From Acidimicrobium sp. BACL17 MAG-120823-bin42 (lineage in GTDB: Bacteria > Actinomycetota > Acidimicrobiia > Acidimicrobiales > Ilumatobacteraceae), in assembly GCA_001438985.1 (NCBI GenBank), contig LIAZ01000045.1:1-8772 (forward strand): 8,772 bases of DNA. Reading direction: 5' to 3'. The notes under the pieces were generated by a model. The model was not told the origin of the DNA. It saw only the letters and a list, made by a program, of their open reading frames with translations, and did no database searches. Both the position numbers and the translations under genes were made by a program. This document shows positions 1 through 6,372 of this stretch, piece by piece. Numbering within the stretch: position 1 is the first letter of the stretch; each line of letters opens with the position of its first letter.

Positions 1-863
1 GCGCAGCGAGGGAGTGGGTGTTGTTCGAAGCAGTGTTCGCAGAGAAGAACACGCTTACGGCAGTCACTCAATTCGCAATTGTGGAAGTGGCTGGTTGGCG
101 ATGTGCAGTAGTCGCACTTACCGATTACTGATGCAGAAGGACTGAAATCAAGATTGAGTCGTGCATCAAAAACATATAACGATCCTTCCCATAGTCCGCG
201 ATCTCTATACGTTTCTCCGTAGCGAACGATCCCGCCATCAATTTGGTACACCTCTTTAAAGCCACGGTTCTTCATAATCAGTGACAGCACCTCGCAACGA
301 ATTCCGCCGGTGCAATAGGTGATGACTGGCTTGTCTTTGATGTCGTCGTATTTTCCGCTTTCAAGTTCGGCAATGAAGTCGCGTGTGGTTTCTGTTTGCG
401 GAACAATTGCACCTTTGAATTTGCCAATTTTCGCCTCAAATGCGTTTCGCCCATCAAAAAACACAACATCATCTCGGGATGCAGCAAGTGCATTTACTTC
501 TTCTGGCGTGAGATGAACCCCACCGCCAACAACGCCGTTTTCATCAACTACGACTTCGTCTGGAACCCCAAAGGTGACGATCTCTGGTCGTACCTTCACT
601 AGCAGGTCGGGAAAATCGTCTGAACCACCATCAGACCATTTGAATTCCATTTCCTTGAACGCGGGGTATTCACGAGTTACGCGAATGTACTTTTTGACTT
701 TGTTAATCGGGCCACCAACGGTGCCATTAATTCCATGCTGAGACAGCAGGATTCGGCCTCGTAGTCCGAGGCTTTCACACAATGTTCGTTGCCAAAGTCG
801 GATTCCATCAGGGTCATCTAACGGCGTGAACTTGTAATACAGGATGATTTTTGATGTGGTAAT
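1..863 (-). CDS. trhO: tRNA uridine(34) hydroxylase TrhO (rhodanese family), C-terminus cut by window edge
   Basis: TrhO (YceA/UPF0176 family) makes 5-hydroxyuridine at the wobble base of tRNAs in the cytoplasm. My reverse-strand translation gives 287 residues without a stop before the window edge. An N-terminal acylphosphatase-like part (about 5-95) contains LCESLGLRGRILLS and GINGTVGG. The rhodanese domain (about 120-225) has FDGRN near 136-140 and the active-site loop YCTGGIRCE with Cys184 and Cys190. A cysteine-rich tail follows (Cys250, 253, 263, 268, 275, 278, 287), as is usual in the family. In-frame stops lie 2 and 3 codons upstream of residue 1, and no ATG, GTG or TTG occurs before Leu28. 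As I recall them, actinobacterial homologues begin in the form M-A/T-T-P/S-K-I-V-L-Y-Y, which fits the codon at 863-861, an ATT. The start is therefore unusual; the family call is firm. It is divergent from the GNAT gene. Confidence 0.93.
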   Translation of the reverse strand, partial: MTTSKIILYYKFTPLDDPDGIRLWQRTLCESLGLRGRILLSQHGINGTVGGPINKVKKYIRVTREYPAFKEMEFKWSDGGSDDFPDLLVKVRPEIVTFGVPDEVVVDENGVVGGGVHLTPEEVNALAASRDDVVFFDGRNAFEAKIGKFKGAIVPQTETTRDFIAELESGKYDDIKDKPVITYCTGGIRCEVLSLIMKNRGFKEVYQIDGGIVRYGETYRDRGLWEGSLYVFDARLNLDFSPSASVIGKCDYCTSPTSHFHNCELSDCRKRVLLCEHCFEQHPLPRC

Positions 864-900
864 GCTTCAAGTTTATAGTGCTCGCCTAGATTGATGCACT
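864..900. promoter_or_regulatory. Compact divergent promoter region between trhO and the GNAT gene
   Basis: Only 37 bases separate the two divergent starts. On the minus strand, TATAAA (877-872) overlaps TAAACT (875-870); the latter matches TANNNT and leaves 6 bases before the trhO start. On the plus strand, TAGATT (887-892) leaves 8 bases before the ATG at 901. Neither gene has a recognisable Shine-Dalgarno sequence. I see no good -35 box for either promoter, and any -35 contacts would fall in the other promoter or in the coding ends. Leaderless transcription in both directions is inferred from this spacing. Confidence 0.35.
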
Positions 901-1386
901 ATGAGTGTTGTGATTCGAGAGATGATGGTTTCGGATCTTGATGATGTGTGGCAAATCAACCAAGAGAATGTTCCTGCGGTTGGCGAGGAATCAATAGATG
1001 CTCTTTCGGAAATACTTGCGATGTCGTCTATCTCGCTAGTTGCAGAATGTGAAAAAACAGTTGTCGGATTCTGCATGGTGCTGCCGCCAGGTACGGCCTA
1101 TGGAAGTCCTAATTACCAATACTTTTGCCGAAAATTGGATGACTTTATTTATCTAGATCGGGTTGCAGTCACGGCAGCATGGCAAGGCAAGGGGATTGGT
1201 GCCGATCTGTACCGAGAGGTGGAATCGCGAAGCACTGCCGAATGGTTTGCGCTTGAAGTGAATACAAAGCCTCGTAATGAGGGGTCTCTGAAATTTCACG
1301 CACGTGAAGGTTTTGTTGAGATGGAAGAATGTGAGACGCGGCCAGGAAAGAAAGTCAGTCTGATGGCAAAGAAACTGAGAGGGTAA
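901..1386 (+). CDS. GNAT family N-acetyltransferase
   Basis: This 161-residue protein has the length and layout of a single-domain GNAT enzyme, which transfers an acetyl group from acetyl-CoA to an amine. The acetyl-CoA pyrophosphate loop is clear: LDRVAV at 85-90 (strand 4) leads into QGKGIG at 95-100, matching Q/R-x-x-G-x-G/A. Strand 5 and helix 4 follow as ALEVNTKPRNEGSLKF (117-132), with Asn126, and then HAREGFVE, the usual 'xxGF' end of the fold. The substrate cannot be read from the sequence. ATG 901 is the only sensible start, because other frames near it stop at once. It lacks an SD and may be leaderless. The SDR gene starts two bases after its stop, so the two are probably co-transcribed. 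Confidence 0.88.
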   Translation: MSVVIREMMVSDLDDVWQINQENVPAVGEESIDALSEILAMSSISLVAECEKTVVGFCMVLPPGTAYGSPNYQYFCRKLDDFIYLDRVAVTAAWQGKGIGADLYREVESRSTAEWFALEVNTKPRNEGSLKFHAREGFVEMEECETRPGKKVSLMAKKLRG

Positions 1387-1388
1387 CT

Positions 1389-2150
1389 ATGGAAGTTCAG
1401 CGAGTTGCAGTAATTACAGGGGCAGCGCAAGGCATCGGTCGTCGCACAGCCCAGGTTCTTAATGAGAGCGGTTGGTCGTTGGTGTTATTAGATCTGCAGG
1501 CAATTGATGTGTCTGAGTATTCATCAGCGATTGCATTAAGTGGTGACATCGCAGATGAGTCGTTCGTTGAGTCTGCTGCATCACAAACCCTCAGCAAGTT
1601 TGGGCGCATTGATGCACTGGTGAACAACGCAGGAATCTCATGCATTAGCTCTGCGCTTGATACATCAGCCGAGCTGTATCGCAAAGTGATTGATGTCAAT
1701 CTGGTTGCACCGTTCCTGCTTGCAAAGGCTTTCGGACGCGCCATGGTCGCTGTTGGTTCGGGTTCAGTTGTCAATGTGGCGTCTGTTGCTGGTTTGCAAG
1801 GTGTTGCAGACCGATCTGCCTACAACGCAAGTAAGCATGGCCTCATTGGTCTCACGCGAACACTTGCAGTCGAATGGGGCGCCCTCGGTGTTCGTGTTAA
1901 TGCGGTGTGTCCTGGATGGGTGAAGACCGAGATGGACCACAAGGATCAGGCTGGCGGGAGCTATACCGATGCCGACATCACCGAGCATGTTCCGATGGCA
2001 CGGTTTGCAAAACCCGACGATATTGCACAAGCAATTGCGTTTCTATGTGATTCAACGAAGTCGGGCTTTATTAATGGGGTGAGTTTGCCAGTTGATGGCG
2101 GATGGACCGCCGATGGTTCGTGGCAGTCGCTACGCCTAAAGCATCGCTAG
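1389..2150 (+). CDS. Short-chain dehydrogenase/reductase (classical SDR)
   Basis: This 253-residue NAD(P)-dependent oxidoreductase has every hallmark of the classical SDR fold. The cofactor loop is TGAAQGIG (10-17). Asp35 at the end of strand 2 (LVLLD) suggests NAD(H) rather than NADP(H). NNAG lies at 79-82, and the catalytic tetrad is Asn104, Ser132, Tyr145 and Lys149 (YNASK). The segment NAVCPGWVKTEM (171-182) and the closing SLPVDGGW (232-239) are also typical. About a dozen residues past GGW (ADGSWQSLRLKHR) go beyond the usual family end. GAGAGGG just before ATG 1389 is a good ribosome binding site. Family resemblance is to 3-oxoacyl-ACP reductase or 3-hydroxyacyl-CoA dehydrogenase-like SDRs, but the substrate is unknown. 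A dioxygenase downstream may act in the same pathway. Confidence 0.93.
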   Translation: MEVQRVAVITGAAQGIGRRTAQVLNESGWSLVLLDLQAIDVSEYSSAIALSGDIADESFVESAASQTLSKFGRIDALVNNAGISCISSALDTSAELYRKVIDVNLVAPFLLAKAFGRAMVAVGSGSVVNVASVAGLQGVADRSAYNASKHGLIGLTRTLAVEWGALGVRVNAVCPGWVKTEMDHKDQAGGSYTDADITEHVPMARFAKPDDIAQAIAFLCDSTKSGFINGVSLPVDGGWTADGSWQSLRLKHR

Positions 2151-2226
2151 CGAAGAATCAGCGGTATACCGGCTTCTGGGCTTACGTTGTTGGGCTTGAC
2201 GCTGTTTTTTGTAGTAAGCATGGTGC

Positions 2227-2328
2227 ATGGCAAACAAAGAGCAAAATAAAAATAGCAATCAGAAAAAAGAAGCGAAGCTCACCTTGAAGGAGAAGCGCGC
2301 AAAAAAAGCTGAGAAGAAAAAGGCGTAG
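2227..2328 (+). CDS. Lysine-rich 33-residue microprotein (hypothetical)
   Basis: ATG 2227 opens a 33-codon frame ending at TAG 2326-2328. The product has 12 lysines, 1 arginine and 4 glutamates, a net charge near +9, with a likely helical C-terminal half (KLTLKEKRAKKAEKKKA). Its middle, LTLKEKRAKK, resembles short conserved basic peptides I have seen in actinobacterial genomes, but I cannot name the family. Such composition would suit contact with RNA, DNA or ribosomes; that is inference. There is no evident Shine-Dalgarno sequence. The stop lies 7 bases before the oxygenase start, so translation may be coupled. It could also be the cytoplasmic tail of a frame-shifted small membrane protein, because a hydrophobic stretch in another frame ends at 2247-2249. 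Confidence 0.5.
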   Translation: MANKEQNKNSNQKKEAKLTLKEKRAKKAEKKKA

Positions 2329-2335
2329 TTTTTCG

Positions 2336-3220
2336 GTGTCGCAGTTGATTGATACGCGTGTTATAGAAGAAGCAATCAGTCAGTTCCGCGACGAGGGTTA
2401 CGCAATTGTGCGTAATTTTCTCCCTGCTGATGAGATCGAGCGATTGCAAGAAAAGACAGCAGAGTTGCAAGCAATTGCGCTTGAACATCCGGTTACATAT
2501 CGCCATGGAAACTTGGTGTATGAGATCCTGCCAGAGGAGCACTTCGGCAAGCGGTACGCCATTCAGGCGTATTGGTTTGCCTGGGCCGACGCGTATTTTG
2601 ACGCGTTCCGTAGTCATCCGAGATATTTGCAGTTACTCGAGCCTTTGCTTGGCAACAACATCAAGCAGGTAACGCAGCAGATTCATTGGAAGCCTCCGGG
2701 AGCGCGGCTTACGGGATATCGCTTCCATCAAGATTTGCGATTCAGGGAAAGTCGCTCGAGTTACGAAGATGTTGTGCGTGACACCGTCACGATGGGACTA
2801 GCGATTGATCGCGCTACTCCCGAGAACGGTTGTTTGAAGGTGGTTCCCCGAAGTCACACAATGGGTTATTTGGGTTTGTCCGATAACGGTGATGGTCAGA
2901 TAATGAAAGGTCTTACACGAGACGATGAACTTGTTCAAGTTGGAATCGATCCTGCTCAAGTAATTGATGTTGTGCTCGAACCAGGTGACTTGGTGGTGTG
3001 GGGTTTGATGACCGTGCACGGTTCGCTTCCCAATGACTCACAGAAAGAGCGAGCGTTTGCAATCTCTAGCTATGTGCGCGGAGAAACGTCTCAGCGCGGC
3101 GAGTGGACTTTTAAGGATGGAATTCCGCAGGCGTTGGGGGAGACACCCCAACTGTGCAAGTACGAGAAACTGTTTGACAATCTTGAGCCTCATTACGATG
3201 CAACGAAGTGGTTCCTCTGA
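2336..3220 (+). CDS. Phytanoyl-CoA dioxygenase (PhyH) family Fe(II)/2-oxoglutarate oxygenase
   Basis: This 294-residue protein is a non-haem iron oxygenase of the PhyH family, whose members hydroxylate lipids and other small molecules using O2 and 2-oxoglutarate. The jelly-roll motifs are present. His131-x-Asp133 (RFHQDLRF) and distal His228 (LVVWGLMTVHGS) form the iron triad. Arg239 (KERAFAIS) is the expected 2-oxoglutarate anchor. ENGCLKVVPRSH (163-174) is the usual strand before the distal histidine, and the N-terminus has DEGYAIVRNFLPADEIERL (19-37). The set looks catalytically complete. The start is GTG 2336; only a weak AAGG within the preceding microprotein gene lies upstream, so the start is fairly but not fully certain. 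The substrate is unknown. Position between an SDR and a DUF1295 protein hints at lipid or isoprenoid modification. Confidence 0.9.
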   Translation: MSQLIDTRVIEEAISQFRDEGYAIVRNFLPADEIERLQEKTAELQAIALEHPVTYRHGNLVYEILPEEHFGKRYAIQAYWFAWADAYFDAFRSHPRYLQLLEPLLGNNIKQVTQQIHWKPPGARLTGYRFHQDLRFRESRSSYEDVVRDTVTMGLAIDRATPENGCLKVVPRSHTMGYLGLSDNGDGQIMKGLTRDDELVQVGIDPAQVIDVVLEPGDLVVWGLMTVHGSLPNDSQKERAFAISSYVRGETSQRGEWTFKDGIPQALGETPQLCKYEKLFDNLEPHYDATKWFL

Positions 3221-3222
3221 AC

Positions 3223-3228
3223 TAACGT
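3223..3228 (+). promoter_or_regulatory. Candidate -10 hexamer (TAACGT) for a leaderless DUF1295 transcript
   Basis: TAACGT fits the actinobacterial TANNNT pattern and lies 6 bases before ATG 3235, a gene without a Shine-Dalgarno sequence. It sits just after the dioxygenase stop codon. The gene may thus have its own promoter as well as read-through from upstream. No convincing -35 box is visible. Confidence 0.25.
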
Positions 3229-3234
3229 CTGATT

Positions 3235-4014
3235 ATGGTTGTAGACACGCTGGTTAATTCACTTGTCGTTATTGGGGTATCGATGTCACTGTTGTGGCTG
3301 CTCAGTGTTGCCCTAAAGAACGCCTCAATCGTCGATATTTTCTGGGGCTTAGGTTTCGTCATCGTCGCTTGGGCGAGTGCGCTCAACGTTGGAGATGTCA
3401 GCAGTACCGGACGGGTACTTCTCGCGCTTACCACGCTGTGGGGTTTGCGATTGTCAGGGTATTTGTGGCTACGTAACCATGGAAAGCCCGAAGATTTTCG
3501 CTACGTAGCAATGCGAAAGCACTACGGCAAAAATTTCACATTGATCAGTTTGTTTACGGTGTTTTTCCTGCAAGGCCTGATCATGATGGTCGTCTCCTTG
3601 CCTGTGCAGATTGGCCTTGCCGATACCGATGCAGCGTTGTCGATCAATGTGTTGTTGGGAATTGCCATCTTTGCTGTCGGGATTGTGTTTGAGGCAGTGG
3701 GCGATTGGCAACTTGCAGCATTTAAGAGGAACCCAAACAATGCCGGATTAGTCATGCAAACAGGATTATGGAAATACACACGACACCCCAACTATTTCGG
3801 TGATGCGTGCGTGTGGTGGGGTATCGGAATTGTTGCGGTCAATGTGTCGTACGGTTGGATCGGACTGGTCGGCAGTTTGCTGATGAATTACTTTTTGCTT
3901 CGTGTGTCGGGTGTTCCCATGCTTGAAAAATCAATGTCGAAGCGTCGTCCCGGTTACGAGGAGTACAAGCAGCACACCAGCGGGTTTGTACCACGCCGCC
4001 CCAAACAGATTTAA
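3235..4014 (+). CDS. DUF1295 integral membrane protein (steroid 5-alpha-reductase-like superfamily)
   Basis: This 259-residue polytopic membrane protein has about seven hydrophobic segments (roughly 5-25, 34-51, 58-76, 105-122, 136-154, 192-208, 209-226). Family signatures are SIVDIFWGLGF (31-41), EAVGDWQLAAFK (153-164), the core GLWKYTRHPNYFGD (177-190) and the tail RRPGYEEYKQHTSGFVPRRP (237-256). The RHPNYFG core is shared with steroid 5-alpha-reductases and isoprenylcysteine methyltransferases and in those enzymes contributes to cofactor binding. A reductase or methyltransferase acting on a membrane lipid is plausible, but the DUF1295 reaction is not established. It starts 14 bases after the dioxygenase stop. 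Its TAA shares a TTAA with the stop of the convergent GGDEF-EAL gene. Confidence 0.9.
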   Translation: MVVDTLVNSLVVIGVSMSLLWLLSVALKNASIVDIFWGLGFVIVAWASALNVGDVSSTGRVLLALTTLWGLRLSGYLWLRNHGKPEDFRYVAMRKHYGKNFTLISLFTVFFLQGLIMMVVSLPVQIGLADTDAALSINVLLGIAIFAVGIVFEAVGDWQLAAFKRNPNNAGLVMQTGLWKYTRHPNYFGDACVWWGIGIVAVNVSYGWIGLVGSLLMNYFLLRVSGVPMLEKSMSKRRPGYEEYKQHTSGFVPRRPKQI

Positions 4015-6302
4015 CTATTGGGGTTTTGGCCCTTGGTTTTTGACCAACCACCGAATTGTTCTAGCGAAGCAATGGTTGTTGCCATCATGCTTGGTGCAAC
4101 GGGATGGCTAATTAGGTATCCCTGAGCTTTCGAGCAACGCAAATCAACAAGAGCTCGAAGTTGTGCGGCGGTCTCTACGCCTTCAGCGACCATGTCTAAA
4201 CCGAGCGAATCACCCATCGCAATAATGGTGCGGACGAGTGAACGGGCGCCAAGGTCGTCTGCCAAACCATGAATGAACGATTGATCAATCTTCAACCGTT
4301 GAATTGGAAATTTCTGGAGCAGTGAAAGCGATGAATATCCTGTCCCGAAGTCATCAATTGCAACGCGAACTCCGTATTCGCACAGCCGTGTCAGCGTGTC
4401 AAGGGCCTGGTCCGGTTGAGCGATCATGACGCCCTCAGTGACTTCAAGCCATAGTTGGTCTGGTGCGATGTGTGAGCGAAGCAGTGCCTCATGCACCACG
4501 GGTACGAAGTTTGGATCATGTAACTGACGTGGGCTCACATTTACCGACATTGTTGCGTCACGACTGCAGATTCCTTCGTTGATCCAGCCGCGCAAATGGG
4601 TCAGTGCTTCTAGGAGCGCCCATGCACCTATCGGGACAATCGTGCCGGTCTCTTCGGCTATCGGTATAAATTCGGCCGGAGAAACAATGCTGCCGTCTTC
4701 ACGAGTCCAGCGCATGAGGGCTTCAAAACCCACAACATCGCCCAAATCGACATCGATTATCGGTTGATGCACCAAACGGAGTTCACGTCTCTCGAGAGCC
4801 CGGTACAGGGACGTTTCAATTGCAAGTCGTTGTGTTACTCGCTCAAGCATCGACTCATCAAAAATGGCCACACAATTGCGACCTGCGTCTTTAGCGCGGT
4901 ACATCGCTGTATCTGCGTGGCGGAGCAGGTCGTCTGCTGTAGATGAAACATGTTGCTTGTACGTTGCAACACCGATGCTGGTAGACACAAAAACATCACC
5001 TTGTCGCAGTGAAAGTGGTTCATTGAAGCTTTCGAGAATGGTGTCGGCAATCAGCATCGCATCACTCGTTCCGCGGGTGCCTGGGTCGAGAATGACGAAC
5101 TCATCACCAGAAATTCGGCCGACGATACAACGATCGGGAAGTGCGTTTTCCAGTCGTTGGGACACTGCGATTAGCACATCATCGCCTGCTTGATGACCGA
5201 GTGAGTCGTTGATGTTTTTAAATCGGTCAACATCAATAAATAAAACCGATGGATGGCGGCCATCAAATTCGGCGGTGGCAAGTGCGCTGTGAACGTGAGT
5301 GAGCATCAGGCTGCGATTTGGCAGCCCTGTCAGTGCGTCGGTTTGTGCAGAGACCACGAGTGCGCGTTGAGTAATGGCGTTTGCACGAACGGCGTGAATC
5401 ACTCGAGCGGTAACGGCAATAGTGAGCACAAATATTGAGACAGCACGTACCGTTCGGTCGTTATTGTCAACTGGTTCCGATAGCGCGAGGACAACGACGG
5501 GCACGGTGAGTGCTGCAGTAGTGGTGATCAGCCTTCCAAGCAGTGGTCGTGCACTACGCGTTGGGCCATGAATCGTGATGGTTGAAATGGTGGGGTGGAC
5601 AAAAGCGGCAGAGCACAGGAACAGGCAGAGCACATAGCTCGCTGTACTGAACTTTTCATCAATTTGCACACGACCTGACTCGTGTGCTGCAAACAGAAAA
5701 TCGCCAACGAGTGTGAATGTGATTGCGCCTGCAATCAACCACACAGACGGCGTGCGCGAGGCGTCTCCAAATAAGAGCGTCGCCAAGGAAAACAGAACGA
5801 TTGCACTTGTTGCCAAGGTTGCACCTTGGATTGCGGTCACTGCTACTGAAGCGTTGCTTGATTCAAGCGTTGGTTGCAACAACAGAACCCAAATTAAAAA
5901 CCACGAGCCGAGAGCAGCGATGAGGCCATCACCCAACACGCTGATTGGGTCGTTGCCGATTCTGCGTCTGATAATGAATAGCAGACCGATTGCAAGTGTC
6001 ACCTGAACAAGTAGGTAGAGCGACTCGGGTGCAACCTGAAGTTGGTCGGTGGTGTCAACGAGAGGATCCCAGACCTGTGCGCTGACGAGAGCAATGGCCA
6101 AAATAAATAACGCCGGCCATAAGACGCGATCGGGTTTGTTGTAACGAGCCGAAATAGCAAGACACACCACAACCTGGCAAGCGGCAAACAAATAGACGAT
6201 GTCAATGATCTGTGCCGGGAAACCGTAGATAATTGCAGATCCAAGGCCCACGCCTAAGCCCGCGAGAACCCACGAAAGGCGTGAAATAGGCGCAGAATTC
6301 AC
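4011..6302 (-). CDS. Membrane-anchored bifunctional diguanylate cyclase/phosphodiesterase (GGDEF-EAL)
   Basis: This 763-residue protein is predicted to both synthesise and hydrolyse cyclic di-GMP at the inner face of the membrane. Residues 1-305 contain about ten hydrophobic segments and no sensor domain I can name. The GGDEF domain (about 315-480) has DALTGLPNR (322-330), FIDVDRFKNIND (355-366) and the signature SGDEF (398-402), an active variant in known cyclases. The product-inhibition RxxD is missing, since PDRC occupies that place (389-392). The EAL domain (about 495-745) retains Glu527 (EAL), Asn588, Glu620 (EVTE), Asp650-Asp651 (DDFGTGYSSL), Lys671, Glu707 (EGVE) and Gln727, so it looks active. 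The start is GTG 6302-6300, with no SD; TACCGT (6315-6310) lies 7 bases upstream. It is a single-gene unit, convergent with the DUF1295 gene and divergent from the GNAT-like gene. Confidence 0.95.
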   Translation of the reverse strand: MNSAPISRLSWVLAGLGVGLGSAIIYGFPAQIIDIVYLFAACQVVVCLAISARYNKPDRVLWPALFILAIALVSAQVWDPLVDTTDQLQVAPESLYLLVQVTLAIGLLFIIRRRIGNDPISVLGDGLIAALGSWFLIWVLLLQPTLESSNASVAVTAIQGATLATSAIVLFSLATLLFGDASRTPSVWLIAGAITFTLVGDFLFAAHESGRVQIDEKFSTASYVLCLFLCSAAFVHPTISTITIHGPTRSARPLLGRLITTTAALTVPVVVLALSEPVDNNDRTVRAVSIFVLTIAVTARVIHAVRANAITQRALVVSAQTDALTGLPNRSLMLTHVHSALATAEFDGRHPSVLFIDVDRFKNINDSLGHQAGDDVLIAVSQRLENALPDRCIVGRISGDEFVILDPGTRGTSDAMLIADTILESFNEPLSLRQGDVFVSTSIGVATYKQHVSSTADDLLRHADTAMYRAKDAGRNCVAIFDESMLERVTQRLAIETSLYRALERRELRLVHQPIIDVDLGDVVGFEALMRWTREDGSIVSPAEFIPIAEETGTIVPIGAWALLEALTHLRGWINEGICSRDATMSVNVSPRQLHDPNFVPVVHEALLRSHIAPDQLWLEVTEGVMIAQPDQALDTLTRLCEYGVRVAIDDFGTGYSSLSLLQKFPIQRLKIDQSFIHGLADDLGARSLVRTIIAMGDSLGLDMVAEGVETAAQLRALVDLRCSKAQGYLISHPVAPSMMATTIASLEQFGGWSKTKGQNPNS

Positions 6303-6372
6303 TTGGCAAACGGTACAGCATCCCTTTTGTACTCATGAGGATGGGCTAATTTTGAACGTAGGCGGAGTGCCT
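6303..6372. promoter_or_regulatory. Divergent promoter region between GGDEF-EAL gene and GNAT-like gene
   Basis: This short spacer must carry promoters in both directions. On the minus strand TACCGT (6315-6310) fits TANNNT and is 7 bases from the GGDEF-EAL GTG. On the plus strand TAATTT (6347-6352) would start transcription near 6359-6361, upstream of the two GTG codons but downstream of the TTG at 6352. No good -35 boxes are seen. Confidence 0.3.

Noticed and set aside
874..879. TATAGT as an alternative plus-strand -10 box for the GNAT gene
   Set aside because: It would give a leader of about 15 bases without an SD; TAGATT at 887-892 has better spacing for a leaderless start, though TATAGT cannot be excluded.
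1397..1774. 125-codon minus-strand open frame opposite the SDR gene
   Set aside because: It is antisense to the conserved cofactor-binding half of the SDR and has no recognisable motif.
2145..2171. Perfect palindromes CGCTAGCG (2145-2152) and CGGTATACCG (2162-2171) after the SDR gene
   Set aside because: A 10-base palindrome is expected about once per 1000 bases by chance, the arms are too short for a terminator stem, and no T-run follows directly.
2102..2287. 61-codon plus-strand frame spanning the SDR end and the intergenic region
   Set aside because: It overlaps the SDR coding end and the Lys-rich frame, has no SD, and its peptide looks random; the neighbouring frames read better.
4033..4047. 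Short hairpin TTGGT-TTTTG-ACCAA near the convergent gene ends
   Set aside because: The stem is only 5 pairs and AT-rich, lies inside the GGDEF-EAL coding end, and lacks a proper terminator U-tract.
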